Origin: Ziziphus jujuba
Taxonomy: Eukaryota; Streptophyta; Magnoliopsida; Rosales; Rhamnaceae
NCBI RefSeq assembly: GCF_031755915.1
Contig: NC_083383.1
Location: forward strand, 18,465,001-18,529,000
Direction of reading: 5' to 3'
DNA: 64,000 nt
The notes beneath the pieces were generated by a model, which worked only from the letters and a program-made list of their open reading frames with translations, made no database searches and was not told the DNA's origin. Shown here one piece after another: positions 23,645-36,077 of this stretch. The translations under genes and the position numbers were made by a program. How positions within the stretch are numbered: the stretch's first letter is position 1; the number at the start of each line of letters is the position of its first letter.

Positions 23645-24640
23645 ATGGTATCTGTTGATTCAGTTTCTTGCAAACCTGAAAATTTTTCTGGTCAAAATAT
23701 CAAATATTGGCAACAAAAAATGAAATTTTGGCTCACTACTTTGGATCTTTATTATGTTATTCTTAAATCTTCAAAAGCAAAAGAAAATGTCTCTAAAACT
23801 ATTGATTCTTCTAAATCTGTTGTATCTTTAGATTCTGGTAAAGATCTTAAACTGTTTCTACTGATGATGATTTTGATGAAAAAGATATGCTATGCCATGG
23901 TAGAATTTTGAGTGCTTTGTTTGAAAATATTTATTGTATTTTTTGTACTACTAAATCTGTTTTTGAATTGTGGGATGCTTTAGAACAAAAATATGGGCCT
24001 GAGGAACTTGGTTTTAAAAGATATTTTCTTAAAAAATGGCTTGATTTTCATATGATTGATGGTAAATATATTTCTGATCAAATTCATGATTTTGAAAATA
24101 TTGTTTTTGATATGAAAATAAAAGGTATTGTTTTGGATAATACTTTACTTGTTGCTTCTTTGGTTAAAAAATTGCCTCCTTCTTGATCTGATTTTAAAAG
24201 AATTCTGAAACAAAAATCCGAAGATTTTTCTTTTGATGAATTACTAGTTTGTCTTAGGATAGAAGACAAACACCGTAAGACATTAAAATCTTCTAAAAAT
24301 TATTTTCAAGTCAAAGCTCATATTGTTGAAAATTTGCATAAACCAAAAACCAAAGGCTTTAAGAAAATTAGTTTAAAAAAAAAAAACCCAAATGCCAACA
24401 ATTTTGATAAAAAAAAAATAAACTTATTATTCAGAAAAAGATGGGTTCTTGTTGGGTTTGTGGAAAAACGAATCATAAGGCCAAAGATTATTTTTTCAAA
24501 AAAAGAGTTACTCAGAATGCTCGTGGATCTTTTGGCACAAAACCACAAGCAAACATCCTAAACACAAATTCCTACTCTCGTGCTAACGGGCATTATATTT
24601 CTAGCCCACAAAAAAATTTTATTTTTGAATCAAATGAATA
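23645..24640 (+). pseudogene. Copia gag remnant (second family)
   Basis: Starts MVSVDSVSCKPENFSGQNIK and continues in shifted frames (23645-23911, 23887-24186, 24441-24641). The zinc knuckle near 24445 reads CWVCGKTNHKAKDY, so the final cysteine of the CCHC motif is a tyrosine. A stop at 24184 breaks the gag domain. Confidence 0.85.
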
Positions 24641-25805
24641 GTGGATTGATTCAGGGACTAATGTTCATGTTTGTTCTGATAAAAAATTATTTTCTTCATA
24701 TCAGGAATCAAACAAAAAAACTGTAAGCCTGGAAAATTGAAATTTGGCTCAAATAATAGGAGAAGAATAAGTGAAACTTTTCTTCTGGCAATTCTATTAT
24801 TTTAGATAGTGTTAAGCATGTCACAGATATAAGGAAAATTTATTTAGTACTTCTTTATTGGTTCAAAATGGTTATAAATTTGCTTTTGTGTCAAATAGAG
24901 TTGTACTTATGAAGAATGGTTGTTTTATTGGCAAAAGTTATTTGTATGATGATTTATTTAAACTTAATATTATAAATTGCAATATTAATGATTTGACTAC
25001 TTGTTACACTTCTATTACAAATGTTGAGTGTTTTAATTACTAGTATGGTAGGCTTGGGCATATTAATTTCAATTCTATTAAGAGAATGATGAATTTAGAT
25101 GTTATTCCAAAATCTTCTTTTATTTATGAAAAATGTGATGTTTTTGTTCAAGCAAAACAACCTAGAAAAGCTTTTAAATATGTTGAAAAAGAAACCACTT
25201 TGTTACAATTAATTCATAGTGATATATGTGATTATCATAATATTTTGGCCCGTGATGGTAAACGTCATTTTATTACTTTTATTGATGATTTCTATAAATA
25301 TTGTTATGTTTATTTAATTCATTCTAAAAATGAATTATTTGATATGTTCAAGGTTTATAAGGCTGAAGTAGAAAATCAACTTGAAAAGAAAATAAAGATT
25401 TTGATCTAGAGGTGGTGAGTATACTCTAATGAGATGAATGATTTTTGTAAATCACATGGCATTGTTCATTAGGTAATTGCGCTATATTCACCACAATCAA
25501 ATGGTGTAGCTGAAAGGAAAAATAGAACACTAATTGATACGGTAAATTCTATGCGTAATCTATGGAGAGAAGCTTTATATTCTGCATGTTTAATACTTAA
25601 TAGAATTCCCTATAAAAATTTTGATAAAACTTCTTATGAGCTTTGGAAAAATAGAAAACCTAATTTGAAATTTCTCAAAGTGTGGGGGTGTTTTGCAAAG
25701 GTAAGTATTCTTGTAAACAAAAAGAGAAAATTGGGATCTAAAACCATTGATTGTGTTTTTATTGGTTATTCTTTAAATAGTATACTTATAGATTTTTTAT
25801 ATTAA
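24641..25805 (+). pseudogene. Copia protease and integrase remnant (second family)
   Basis: The protease motif WIDSGTNVHVC follows directly after gag (about 24641-24690), with the catalytic aspartate kept. Integrase pieces follow: LIHSDICDYH and FITFIDDFYKYCYVY at about 25205-25320, then SPQSNGVAERKNRTL at about 25485-25535. The C-terminal segment (KVWGCFAKV, GSKTIDCVFIGYS) is at 25551-25805. Multiple stops make it non-functional. Confidence 0.85.
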
Positions 25806-25908
25806 AATATGATGTTTTTGATTTTTCTATGAATACTATTAGAATCTTGTGATGCGACTTTCTTTGAAAATATTTTTCCATTGAAAGATAAAATTTCAAA
25901 ACAAATTA

Positions 25909-27599
25909 GTGAAAACTCAACTTCTAATTTTATTCCTTTCGAAGATCAAATTGAACTTAATAGGAGTAAAAGAAATAAAGTTAGAGAAAAATTATGGAAA
26001 TGTTTTTTTAACTTTTTTGATCGAAAATGACCTTAAAACTTTTAATGAAGCTATGAGTTCTTTTGATGCTCATTTTTTGAAAGAGGCTATTAACAGTGAG
26101 ATGGATTCAATAATAAGCAATAATGCATGGGTTTTAATTGATCTTTCTCCTGGTTATAAAATAATTAGGTGCAAACGGATTTTTAGGAAAAAATTAAGAA
26201 TTGATGGCTCCATTGAAAAATTTAAAGCCAGACCTGTGGCAAAATGTTTTAAACAAAAAGAAGGTATTGATTTCTTTGATACTTATTCTTCTGTTACTAA
26301 AATCACTACTATTAGAATTTTAGTTGCTTTGACTGCCATTTATAATATAGAAATTCACCAAATGAATGTAAAAACTGCTTTTTAAATAGTAAATCAGATG
26401 AAAAGATTTACATGGACCAATCTGAAAGTTTTATTAGTCTTGGTCAAGAAAAGAAAATTTGTAAATTAGTCAAATCTCGTTATGGTTTAAAACAAGCACC
26501 AAAACAATGGCATGAAAAGTTTGATAGTATAATTCTTGTTAATGGTTTTGTTATTAGTGATGCTGATAAATGTATTTATATTAAATTGTTAGAAAATACA
26601 TATGTAATTCTTTGTTTATATGTAGATGATATTATTATTTTTGGTACAAATTTGAATGTCATTAATGATACAAAGTTGTTTTTATCTAAGCATTTTGATA
26701 TGAAAGATCTTGGCATTGCTAATGTTATATTAGGCATGAAATTAATAAAGTGTGATGTAGGTATTACTTTGACACAAGGACATTATGTTGAGAATTTATT
26801 AAAAAAGTTTAACTTTTTTTATGTGAAGCTTGTGTTTACACCTTTTGATCCCAATTGAAAGTTAACAAAAAATAAAGGTGATGCAGTATCATAGCTTTTA
26901 TATTCTCAAATTATTGGTTCCTTTATATATTTATTTAACTGAACCAAACCTGATATATCTTATGTTGTTAATAGATTAAGCAAGTATACTAGTAATCCTA
27001 GTAGTAATCATTGGATTGTTATAGAAAGAATCTTTAAATATTTTTAAGGTACGATTGATTATTGTATTAACTATACTGGTTTTCCTACAGTCTTGGAAGG
27101 TTTTTATTATGCTAACTCGATTTCAGATTCAGATGAAACTAAATCCACAAGTGGTTATGTTTTTACTTTGGGTGGTGGTGCAATAGCATGGAAGTCAAGA
27201 AAGCAAACTATAATTTCTAGCTCAACCGTGGAAGCTGAATTTATTGCTCTAGACCTTGCCAGTAATGAAGTTGAATGATTGAGAAGTCTTTTGGCAGACA
27301 TACAAATTCTATCTCATCCAATTCCCGCTGCACCTTTGCATTGTGATAGTCAAGTAATTATTGCAATGGCACAGAGTAAAACTAATAATGAGAAGAGGAG
27401 ACATATAAGGATTAAACATAAAACTATCAAACAATTACTAACAGATGGTGTTATTTCTCTTGATTTTGTCAGATCTGAAGAGAATCTTGCGAACCCACTT
27501 ACAAAAGGCCTAGCGCGAGGGCGAGTAATTAAATTATCGAGCAGAATAGGACTGAAGCCTATAAATATAGTCACCACAGTGGACACTCAACTTTTGTGA
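25909..27599 (+). pseudogene. Copia RT and RNase H remnant (second family)
   Basis: RT appears in two frames, 25909-26385 (MDSIISNNAWVLIDLSPGYK, IHQMNVKTAF) and 26412-26858 ([27 protein letters not shown]), so the catalytic YVDD is retained. RNase H runs from about 26880 to 27599, with [19 protein letters not shown] at 27093-27278 and the C-terminal ADPLTKGL-type motif as ANPLTKGLA. Stops or frameshifts lie near 26384, 26857, 27046 and 27277. Confidence 0.88.
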
Positions 27600-29700
27600 T
27601 TGGAGATCCCATGAAGATCGTTCAATGGCTAAAAACAAAACAGAAGTGTTACTATGAAACACTATTTTATAATTGAAGAGAATTTCCTGGTTCCATTCCT
27701 ATGGTGATAGTGCTTAAAATTGTGATGGTATAGGATGAGTATAATTCTGAATGAAACCAAGGTATGTATATTTGCAAGGAGTTAATCACAAACAACCCTT
27801 GGAGATTTCACCTAAATGAGTATCATAATATGATCGCTACCATGGGAAATCAGGCTACTCCCTAAAAATACTCATAATACAAGATACATGCGCATGATCA
27901 TTAAAGGGCAAACCAAAATAGAACTAAAGAAGAATTACCTATACTGTGTGTATTGTAAGTGAAAATCTGGTTCAAAGAGCCTAGTTCAAGACTTAGTTCA
28001 CTATAGTTCTTTCGTATGGAAACTTTTAAATTTAGTTTTTACTTCATTAATTTATTATAACAATTTTTTTTCTTATTCAACAAAAGATTATAACATTTTA
28101 AAGATTTTTAAATTTAGTTTTTAATTTATATTCTCTTAAAATAAAATCAAGCCTTTCAAATCTAATTCAAATTTTTGAACATGGTTTTGTATGGAAAAAT
28201 ATAATTTATTTTCTTTTTGCTTCTTTTCATTTATTTATTGTAAAAAAAAATTATTTTTTATTTCAAAAAAAAAATGTAACATTTTCTATCTATTTTTTTT
28301 TAGAAAAGTTTTAGTTGCACTATCAAAAGAATTTTATACAGTTCTATTATAAATTTATATTTTTATCCCTATTTAAAATTACTATTAAAGATATTTACTA
28401 ATTAAATATATTTGTGTTCGGAAATATAAAATTGAACATTTCAAATGTGTTTAGAATTATATGATTGAACAGCTTAAATATATTTAAAAGTATATGATCA
28501 AACATTTTTAGATTTGAATATCTTAGAGGTATATAGAAGTATGTGATTGAATATTTCAAATATATTCAGAAATATACAACTGAATATGTTTAAAAATGAA
28601 CATCTCAAATATGTTTAGAAATATACAGTTGAACATCTCAAATATGTTCAAAAGTATACAACTGAACGTCTCTAGAGATGTTCATAATTTCAAAACTGAA
28701 TACTCCTATGTATATATTTTTCCATTGCCCAAAAGTGTTCTAACATGAAAATTTTTTTTTGTAAAATTTCCGTGATTATCAGTTTCATCCAAAAATATTG
28801 TAAAGAGTTTTCATTTAGCGGTATTTGATTTGTAAACAATTTGTGAACAAAAAAAATATTTTTTGAGCCTAATTAAGACTGTATAAATGATGAATATTTT
28901 AAGTATTAGAAATATTGTATAAAGTTATTTTATATATTTTTATATTTAAATGGTAGTGTGTAAAAAATAATACTGTGTAAAATTCTTTTAAAATTATGAA
29001 ATGAACTTCTGTTTTTTAATTTATATTCTCTTAAATAAATTTTTAAATTTTAATATTCAATTCAATTTCTTTAAACGTATGAGAAATATAATTTTTAAAT
29101 TTCATAAGTTGTAAAATATTTAAAATTTTAAATTAATTTTGAAAAAAATCTTTCCACATTTTTAATTATTTTTATTAAGTTTTTAAAATTTATAGAATAT
29201 TTTTTTGCATATGAAGTTCTATAACCATGTCAAACTTTCAATCTAGTCCCTCCTATTTAATGGAATTTTGGATGGAAAATAGACAAAGACTAATAGTACC
29301 AAAAAAAAAAAAAAAGAATTTATGGGAGAAAAATACCAAAAAAAAAAAAAAAAACGAATTATACGGAACACGTTAAAGATAATGATCCACTAATGTAAAA
29401 ATCTTAAATATTTTTTTTGAAATTAAAAAAAAAATCAAAAAAATTTTTTTAGATAATTTATCTAAATTAAAATTTATCCAAAATTTTTTCATTTCCATAA
29501 TTCAAACTTGTTATAACGACGAAATATTAGATGCAGTGGGAAAAAATTAGAACAAGAAATTCATTCAATGTTCACCAAAAAAACAAAATGAAAAATCGAA
29601 ATCCGAGAGGGAGTCGTATCATTGAGGTGCTACTGTGGAGGCGTGTCGGCCGAGAACGACAGTGTACAAGAAGAAACTCTTTCCAACACGCGTCCCCCAA
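27600..29700. other. Copia 3' flank and AT-rich intergenic sequence
   Basis: The first ~420 bp resemble the long 3' non-coding region of copia elements (direct continuation of RNase H, with a purine-rich composition), but no LTR was recognised. A degenerate tandem repeat lies at 28400-28690 and A-runs at 29300-29355. Nothing else is recognised up to the CV promoter. Confidence 0.4.
28400..28690. repeat. Degenerate ~38-40 bp tandem repeat
   Basis: A unit of the form AAATATGTTTAGAAATATAC + AACTGAACATCTC is repeated about seven times with drift. The later copies (28560-28680) are most alike. Confidence 0.7.
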
Positions 29701-29772
29701 CACAGAAAAATCATAGCGCCTTGCGAGACGGGAAGGAACCGAACGACTCTTCCTTGATTGGCGGCTTCAACC

Positions 29773-29778
29773 CACGTG
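29773..29778 (+). promoter_or_regulatory. G-box upstream of the CV-like gene
   Basis: A CCCACGTGGC context with the palindromic CACGTG core, 143 bp upstream of the ATG at 29921. G-boxes bind plant bZIP and bHLH factors. CV is reported to be induced by stress and senescence, so a functional G-box is plausible, but the assignment is inference from position and motif. Confidence 0.45.
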
Positions 29779-29855
29779 GCAGACTCGCAACTCAACCAAC
29801 AATCCCCACCTATTTTGGCGGCAACTGTTTTCCTCTATATATATATATATATAGA

Positions 29856-29864
29856 TATATAAAA
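29856..29864 (+). promoter_or_regulatory. TATA box of the CV-like gene
   Basis: TATATAAAA follows a TA-rich run and lies 56 bp upstream of the ATG. That spacing would give a 5' leader of roughly 25-30 nt. TATAATATAAG at about 29866 is an alternative. Confidence 0.5.
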
Positions 29865-29920
29865 GTATAATATAAGCCTCTTTACATATTTTTTTGGGGC
29901 TAAACTTGGACAGAAATAAA

Positions 29921-30572
29921 ATGGCAATCAGAACCAGTTGCTGCTTCAATTTAGCCCCTCCAACACCAACCCGTCCTCCTTTCCCTCCTAGGACATCTCA
30001 AATCCCAAGGTAATGAAATTTTAGTCAATTAGTTTTTGTTAGAAATACGGGGCTCAACTTTTTTATTTTATTTATTTATTTTTGTGTGTTTGTTGTACGG
30101 TTCGATTTAATATCTCTACTATACATTAAAAGACCAAAAAAAAAAAAAAAAAAAAAAATCTCTAACACACGTGTCAATGCTTTTACTTCCAATATGCAGG
30201 AATAAACAAGAGGAAATACCAAATGGAAGTAGAAGTAGAATTAGTGCGTGCGCAATAGGGCTGAGTTGCATAATAATTGGATTGGAAACGGGAAGTTTAG
30301 CAAGTAGCGAAACCCAGTATGCAATTGCAAAAGAAGAAATGTTGCCAATTGGAGTTGGAGTAGAAATGGACGGATCGAGTTCAAATAAGGTTGCAAAATG
30401 GAGTGACAAAAGAATGTGTTCGCCTTGGCGACTCAATTCGCTCGAAACCATCGTGCCGGAGAACCTTCCCAGGCCATCAGCTCACCGGAGATGGGAAGCC
30501 GTTGGATATTCAAAGAATGCTCCACCTCTAAAATTGGTCATTAGAACAACCTCCAACTGCTTTTCTATGTAA
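29921..30572 (+). CDS. CV: CHLOROPLAST VESICULATION-like protein
   Basis: Two exons, 29921-30009 and 30200-30572, with a 190-bp intron (GT at 30010, AG at 30198-30199), give 153 aa. The N-terminus MAIRTSCCFNLAPPTPTRPP is rich in S, T, P and R with no acidic residues, as in a plastid transit peptide. A hydrophobic stretch (CAIGLSCIIIGLETG) begins near residue 45. The C-terminal half contains KWSDKRMCSPWRLNSLETIV and PENLPRPSAHRRWEAVGY, the conserved part as I remember the CV family. CV is a plant-specific, stress-induced protein that destabilises chloroplasts and drives stromal and thylakoid proteins into vesicles for turnover. The family call rests on this C-terminal motif and on the neighbouring DBP1-like gene; a sequence search would settle it. 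Confidence 0.75.
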
Positions 30573-33308
30573 TTAGTTTTCTTCTTCTGAGCTGCTTTGT
30601 ATCATATTATCGAATTATTGATGTCTATATCAATGAAAAGAAAAACATGGCTTTCTCATCCAGTTTTGTCATCTTATTATTATTATTATTATTTTGACCA
30701 AATTGTTAAACTAATGTCCATATGGAGCTTGTTTTTCTTTAGGTTTCCCACTTTTTTGGAACATAACTTTTTGTGATTCAGTTTTCCTGTGGAGTCCAAT
30801 GGGTGTAGTACAGTATTGGCTTTATCAAAAAAGTATTTGTAGTACATGTAGTACGTTCCGAGATAGTAGCTGCTAATACTCATTTTCTTGGGCTAAAGGT
30901 CGTAGTTAGTTCTTTTCTTTTGTCTTTTTTTTTTTTTTTTTGAATAATAATTGAGAATATTAACAAGAAAGACCAATATACATCAGGACAATCCGTCTAT
31001 AGTGCGTACAGTCCTCATACGAATCACAGTATTGGTGATGATTTTTCATAGTATTAGTGACGATTTTCTAAGAAACCGTCGTTAATACTATAAAAAACTA
31101 TCACTAATACTGTGATCCTCATACAGACTGTTCTCACCATATAATTTTCGTACATCAGGATCCAAATAAGGTTTCAACCAGAAAGGACCTCCTCTGACCA
31201 GGAAACAAAATCAAAGTAATCCATAACAATATAAGATCGCAGTTGGTCGAGTACCATTATATACCGATATGGAATCCGTAACTATACAAATTATTTGTAC
31301 GGTATAATTTCGAAAAATAGAAAAGAAAATATTGGTATCTTTAAAAAGTACATGTATCTCATAAAAATAGGAAAGTATAATTTAATATGTTACTAAAGTA
31401 TAATTTAATATGTTACTATATGTTCATATATATTTTTTTCTATATATAATTATAAATAAATAAAATCATTTGTATTAGTTACAATTTAATACTCTTTTTA
31501 ACTTATGTAAGTTGCAATTTTATCTTCAAAATATAAAAAAAAAAGAGCTTAAATTTTGGCCTTTAGGTATTTTAGTTTGAATTTATTAAATAACAATGAT
31601 TAATGGTTTTATCATATTTAATCAATATCAAAATATAATTTACTGTAATTAAGATATTTTAGTTTTAATTTATTGCCATATAAGCCCTTTACGTTAACAA
31701 AATTATCTTTTAATACCCTTAATTCATTTTCGGCTATTTGCCAAAAATTCCATTTAGATCAAAGTGAAATAAAATGAAACATAAAGGTTTAAATTAGAAT
31801 GTTTTAAATTTTAGAGTGATAGTGTAATTTCTCAAACTATAATGTGCTAAACATGCAATTAATCCTAGCCGATTTCAACACTCTCTCTCTCACAAATCAC
31901 AGCGGGTCTTACTTTTCTTTCTCTTCACCTTCTTTAGAACAAGTTACAAGAAACCCTCCATCGTTTCTTCTTCTGGAAAAAATAAAAATAATAATAAATG
32001 AATAAATAAATAAGTCGACAACCAAATTTTCTTCAATCCTTCAATAATGGGAAAATGGAACTGCAAGTCCAAATTTGTTTTTTAACGGCAAAATACTGGA
32101 AGAATAAGATAAACCATAAATCTCCAAACCGATAAATATTTGGTCTTGAACCTTGGTTTTACTGATCATGAAATTTAAGGTTTTATTTTTTCCTATATAA
32201 TAATCAGACTCAATCACCATAGCAAAGACAGATCAACTCTCCCAAAATTTTAATTGATTTCAAATTTCTAATTGTTTTTTTATAATAGAGAAAAAAATCA
32301 CTTGCAGGTGAAAGATTTTTACGAAGTGGAAGAGAAAAATAATCAAAGCTTTGTCTGTGAGAAACAAGGAGAAGAAAAGGAGAGAGAAAGAGGCCTGGTT
32401 GGAGAATTAAACTTCGATGGTGAGGGAGAAGGTGAAGAGAGAAAGGGGAGAAAGGTTATTTTAGTAATTTTAAATTAAATGCAGTGTAGGTAGAATATGA
32501 TGTGGTGTGAAACGAACGACCCTTAGCCCATTACTTTGGCATCAAGATTGTTTGTTAGTTTTTTAAGTGCTTGTTTATGCTTAGTTTTTAATCACAACCA
32601 TTTGCTTGAAATCTATGTAACCCAATAACCCAAATAGAGCGAATCATGTTAGCACATGAGAAACACATGTGCCATACACAAGAGGTTTGTTTGTTTGTTC
32701 GTTTTTCATTTTATTTTTTGGTTTTCATTTTATTTATTTATTTATTTTTTGGTGTCTTGATTGGAAGAAGAAGAAAGCAACTTCTGCACAAAAATAGGGA
32801 GAAGGAAGAATTTAATTGCTTTAATTGCATTTTACAATAATTTACTTATTTTGATAAAATTTCTGTGCAAGGGCACACTTTGGTGGGTTTGAGAAGCTTT
32901 GACTCCTAATTTCATCTCCTTCTCTCCATGGTGTTCGTTGGTGGCATCCTACCAAACCTGATGGAAATCATGATGTTCTTGAATCCCTTACCTAATGGGA
33001 ATTTGATAAAAATTTGACTAGAGCTTAAATAATTGTTCAATTAACCAATTCTTTTTCTTAATCAGTAACCCAATTGGAATCAACGGGTCATCTATCTCCC
33101 AAACAAGCTGTGGAAATAATGGCTGCTATTATAAATATTGTAATTGATCCTTTCAACATTGCCAAAGCAAAAGCAAAGGAGGTCAGCTTCATCATGTCAT
33201 GTTTTTATTTTATTGATACATATATATATATATATATATACACATACCTATATTTGGATATTCCTTTCTCACATGGACCTAATTGCTTACAAGGGACTTC
33301 TTGCCGGT
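30573..33308. other. Intergenic sequence downstream of CV
   Basis: The first ~100 bp probably contain the CV 3' UTR. Beyond that I see a hairpin at 31023-31116, a CT-rich patch near 31880-31960, and purine-rich sequence at 32320-32460 that gives a chance frame. Nothing there could be recognised as a gene. Confidence 0.4.
31023..31116. repeat. 94-bp inverted repeat (hairpin), possible MITE remnant
   Basis: The left arm begins ATCACAGTATTGGTGATGAT and the right arm ends ATCACTAATACTGTGAT. The arms pair along about 45 bp with only a few base differences, mostly G/A transitions that would still allow G-U pairing on one strand. There is almost no loop. TCCTCATAC flanks both sides as a direct repeat (31010-31018 and 31117-31124, approximate). 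Confidence 0.85.
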
Positions 33309-35580
33309 TGTCACACCTTAAATTTTTTGAACTTGTGTCATGAATAAGCATGCAAACAAAAAGCAAAACAAAAAAAAAAAAAAAATAAAAAAAAATTCAT
33401 AACAGAATTCAAAAATTAACAGAGGGCAAAAAGATATATTCAAAACATAACAATAGCAAAATACCTTAACAATAGGTGAAAACGTATTAATCAATATTTA
33501 AAAATAAATTAATAAAAGACCTACTTTAAAAATTTAATCCTAAACCATAAATAATACAGAGATATCCAGACAAAGTCCGAAGCTATGTCAAATCCTTATC
33601 AGCTTGCCACATAACTAATGGGTACTTGAAACTATAGCAAAACTAAGTGAGTGATAATTTAGTAAGCCACTAGGATTTGTTTTTATAACATAACAAATAA
33701 AAAAAATAATACTTATACAAACCAAACATTTAAACACATTTTGAACATATATTAATACATATCCAATTAGTCCAATACACATGGCAAATAATTTTTGCAC
33801 ACAAAACAATTCATAGATCAAATATTTCCAAAATAGTCATGCATATTTATTTTTCAAAAGCTTGAGATCTCATACTTTCATATTTATCTTTTATCAGATT
33901 CTTAGTAGGACTTCCCATACGAATAGTTACCCATTGGTGATCCAAAACAAAATCAACGTATGTGAGACAAACATAAGTAGGGAAATCATAGATTTTAAAA
34001 TAGATGAACACTCATGCCCAAAGGTAAGAGCTGAACCCTTAGTGTGATCATTAATAGGTCCTCTCACATGTAACAATATATCTACACCTGAAGGTGAAGA
34101 ATCTGTAATTCACTTGGAAAGACCTTAATGTGACTCATTTCATCATATGGATATTTATATGCTTAAAAATATGAATTACTAGGGAAGACTCCAACACAAT
34201 CCACCAATTTGTCTACTAAGCACCAAATAGAACAAACTATTAAAGCTATACAAAATTCATATCAAAAGTTTCAAAAATCCATAACATATAAAAGACTTAA
34301 AAACTCTTTCATAACAATAAAATCTAGTGAACTTACCTTGAACGCAATCCAAGAGCAAAACCGTAAATTCAATCAACTTCAATATAGATTCTCAACCTAT
34401 AACACAAGTTAAAGAATATCATATAAGCATGATATATCCAACAAAACCTACAATAGTAAGGCTACCCAAATAACCCTTTAACTCTGTTTTCCAAGCTAAG
34501 ACAAAACTATAAATAATCAAAACATAAATTCACTAGTCAAAATAATTAGAAACCTTTCGAACTCCTTTTAAGATCTATATAAAAATTCTAAATCACTAAA
34601 TATAAAATCATAAATCTATAACATATTATCATATCCTAAAAACTCAATTATAACTAGGAATATTACGTCTGAACTCTTTGAAATTTGCATTAATTACAAT
34701 TTAATTATTTAAGTTATGAAAATTACAACTGGTACTTCTAAAGGGATGTAGATAATAATATTTTAAGTGGTGTAATACTATTGAGGAAAAGATGATAATT
34801 TTTTGGAACCTAAGGGAAGGTTGATATTTTTTAAAGTAGGACTAATGTGTATTTAAATCAAACCTTAAGAAAGGTGCATGAAATTAACCCTTATAAAACT
34901 AATTATTGTAAACCAGCCCCTAAACAAGAATTAATTTCTTAATCAAACGACACCATCTAAATCTGAAAATTTATAGAGTTATTGTACATATAAATAAGTG
35001 AAAAATTAATAATGAAAACTGCTTCAAAACTCATTGCAAAGTTGACACAAAAATACTAAAAATATTAGTTTTTATATATATATATATATATATTTATAAA
35101 CATATATTTAATATCCAATCTGTAACTCATTCATAAAATTTCTTTTTCTTTTGAAATTTTACAGAATAATATTAGACATACATATGTAACCATGTAAATG
35201 TTTATAGCTCAAAGAAATGCCAAAACATGGTCAAAATGAATTTAATAATTTATTGGATAAGTTGAAAAACGGTGTTTTACAGGGAGCTTAGTCTAAAAAA
35301 AAGTTCACTATGATTAAACACAAGACCAAAAAAGTCAAATTTACCGAGCTGCACTAAATATAGAAGAAATACTATAATCCACCGTAAGCTAAACTTCAAT
35401 TTAACCCTAGAAAGTTATCTAATAATCCAAATAAATCTTTAAAAAACATACAATAAGCACATAAACATTAAAAATACTAATTTGGAAAACCTGCAAAACT
35501 TCTGAATCATCTTCTCTATGCTCTAAGACACTGAAAAAATGAATGATAACATCCAATACCAAAGGAAAAACTTAATTAGT
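33309..35580. other. AT-rich sequence, possibly an old LTR-type repeat
   Basis: Begins TGTCACACCTTAAA, an LTR-like terminus, and contains a TA run at about 35073-35092. I find no partner copy in the window, no protein-coding domain and no target duplication. Small frames at 33615-34412 have no recognisable similarity. Confidence 0.25.
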
Positions 35581-35589
35581 TTAAACATT

Positions 35590-36077
35590 AATGAGAAAAG
35601 TTATTGGTCCATGTTTTCATGGCATAGAGCATGTCGACACTACTTTTTAAATTGGTGACATGCAAAATTTTGAGTTATAGTTGAAAAGTTATTGTTCTAG
35701 AAAATTTTGAGTATCAGTATTATATCAGTGTCTAAATCGATACTGGATTTTTGTTTATTAGTGACCCAAGGTCTTATATATACATGGGGAACATGCCTTT
35801 ATAAAATAATTGCAAAAATATCCAAAAGGTCAAAACTCAATAAACCATAGAGAGACTCAAACCGGGTTAGCCAATACCCGAGTTAAGCCAATTTTAATCA
35901 TTTTCTTACCACCATAACATCACATGCACTGGTCATCATGGATGCCCAACTTGAGGTGACCTTAGTTGTAATTTTTCTAGCCCGTTGACTAGCGAACGCA
36001 TTGGGATTGGCGACTTAAAGCCGACGACTGTGAGTTATGGGTTTTTTGATGGATTGGCCATTTTTTGACCATTCTAG
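35590..36077 (+). repeat. Fragment of a G2 (Tekay-like) LTR
   Basis: Diverged match to about 44705-45190: shared stretches include the segment around AAATTTTGAGTTAT, ATCAGTGTC...GATACTGGATTTTTG, GTGACCCAAGGTCTTATATA and ACCATTCTAGGA. The TATA-like TCTTATATATAC sits at the same relative place as TCTATATAAGCC in the other copy. It stops where G1 RT sequence begins at 36078. Confidence 0.7.

Larger units (their letters stand above)
23645..27599 (+). mobile_element. Degenerate Ty1/copia element, second family
   Basis: A gag-pol remnant in canonical copia order: gag, protease, integrase, RT, RNase H. It is AT-rich with many stops and frameshifts and is unlike the copia element at 7980-15085 in sequence. 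No LTR pair or target duplication could be recognised, so its true ends are unknown. It lies between the PP2C and CV genes. The fragment at 61465-62499 belongs to the same family. Confidence 0.88.

Noticed and set aside
27600..28050. 3' LTR of the copia element at 23645-27599
   Set aside because: No matching sequence upstream of gag, no clear TG...CA termini and no target duplication.
32272..32478. 68-codon frame rich in E, G and K
   Set aside because: Arises from purine-rich low-complexity DNA; no conserved domain.
33074..33343. 89-codon frame beginning MESTGHLSPKQAVEIM
   Set aside because: Not recognised as any family; it runs into a TA microsatellite, with no splice partner or upstream gene context that I could support.
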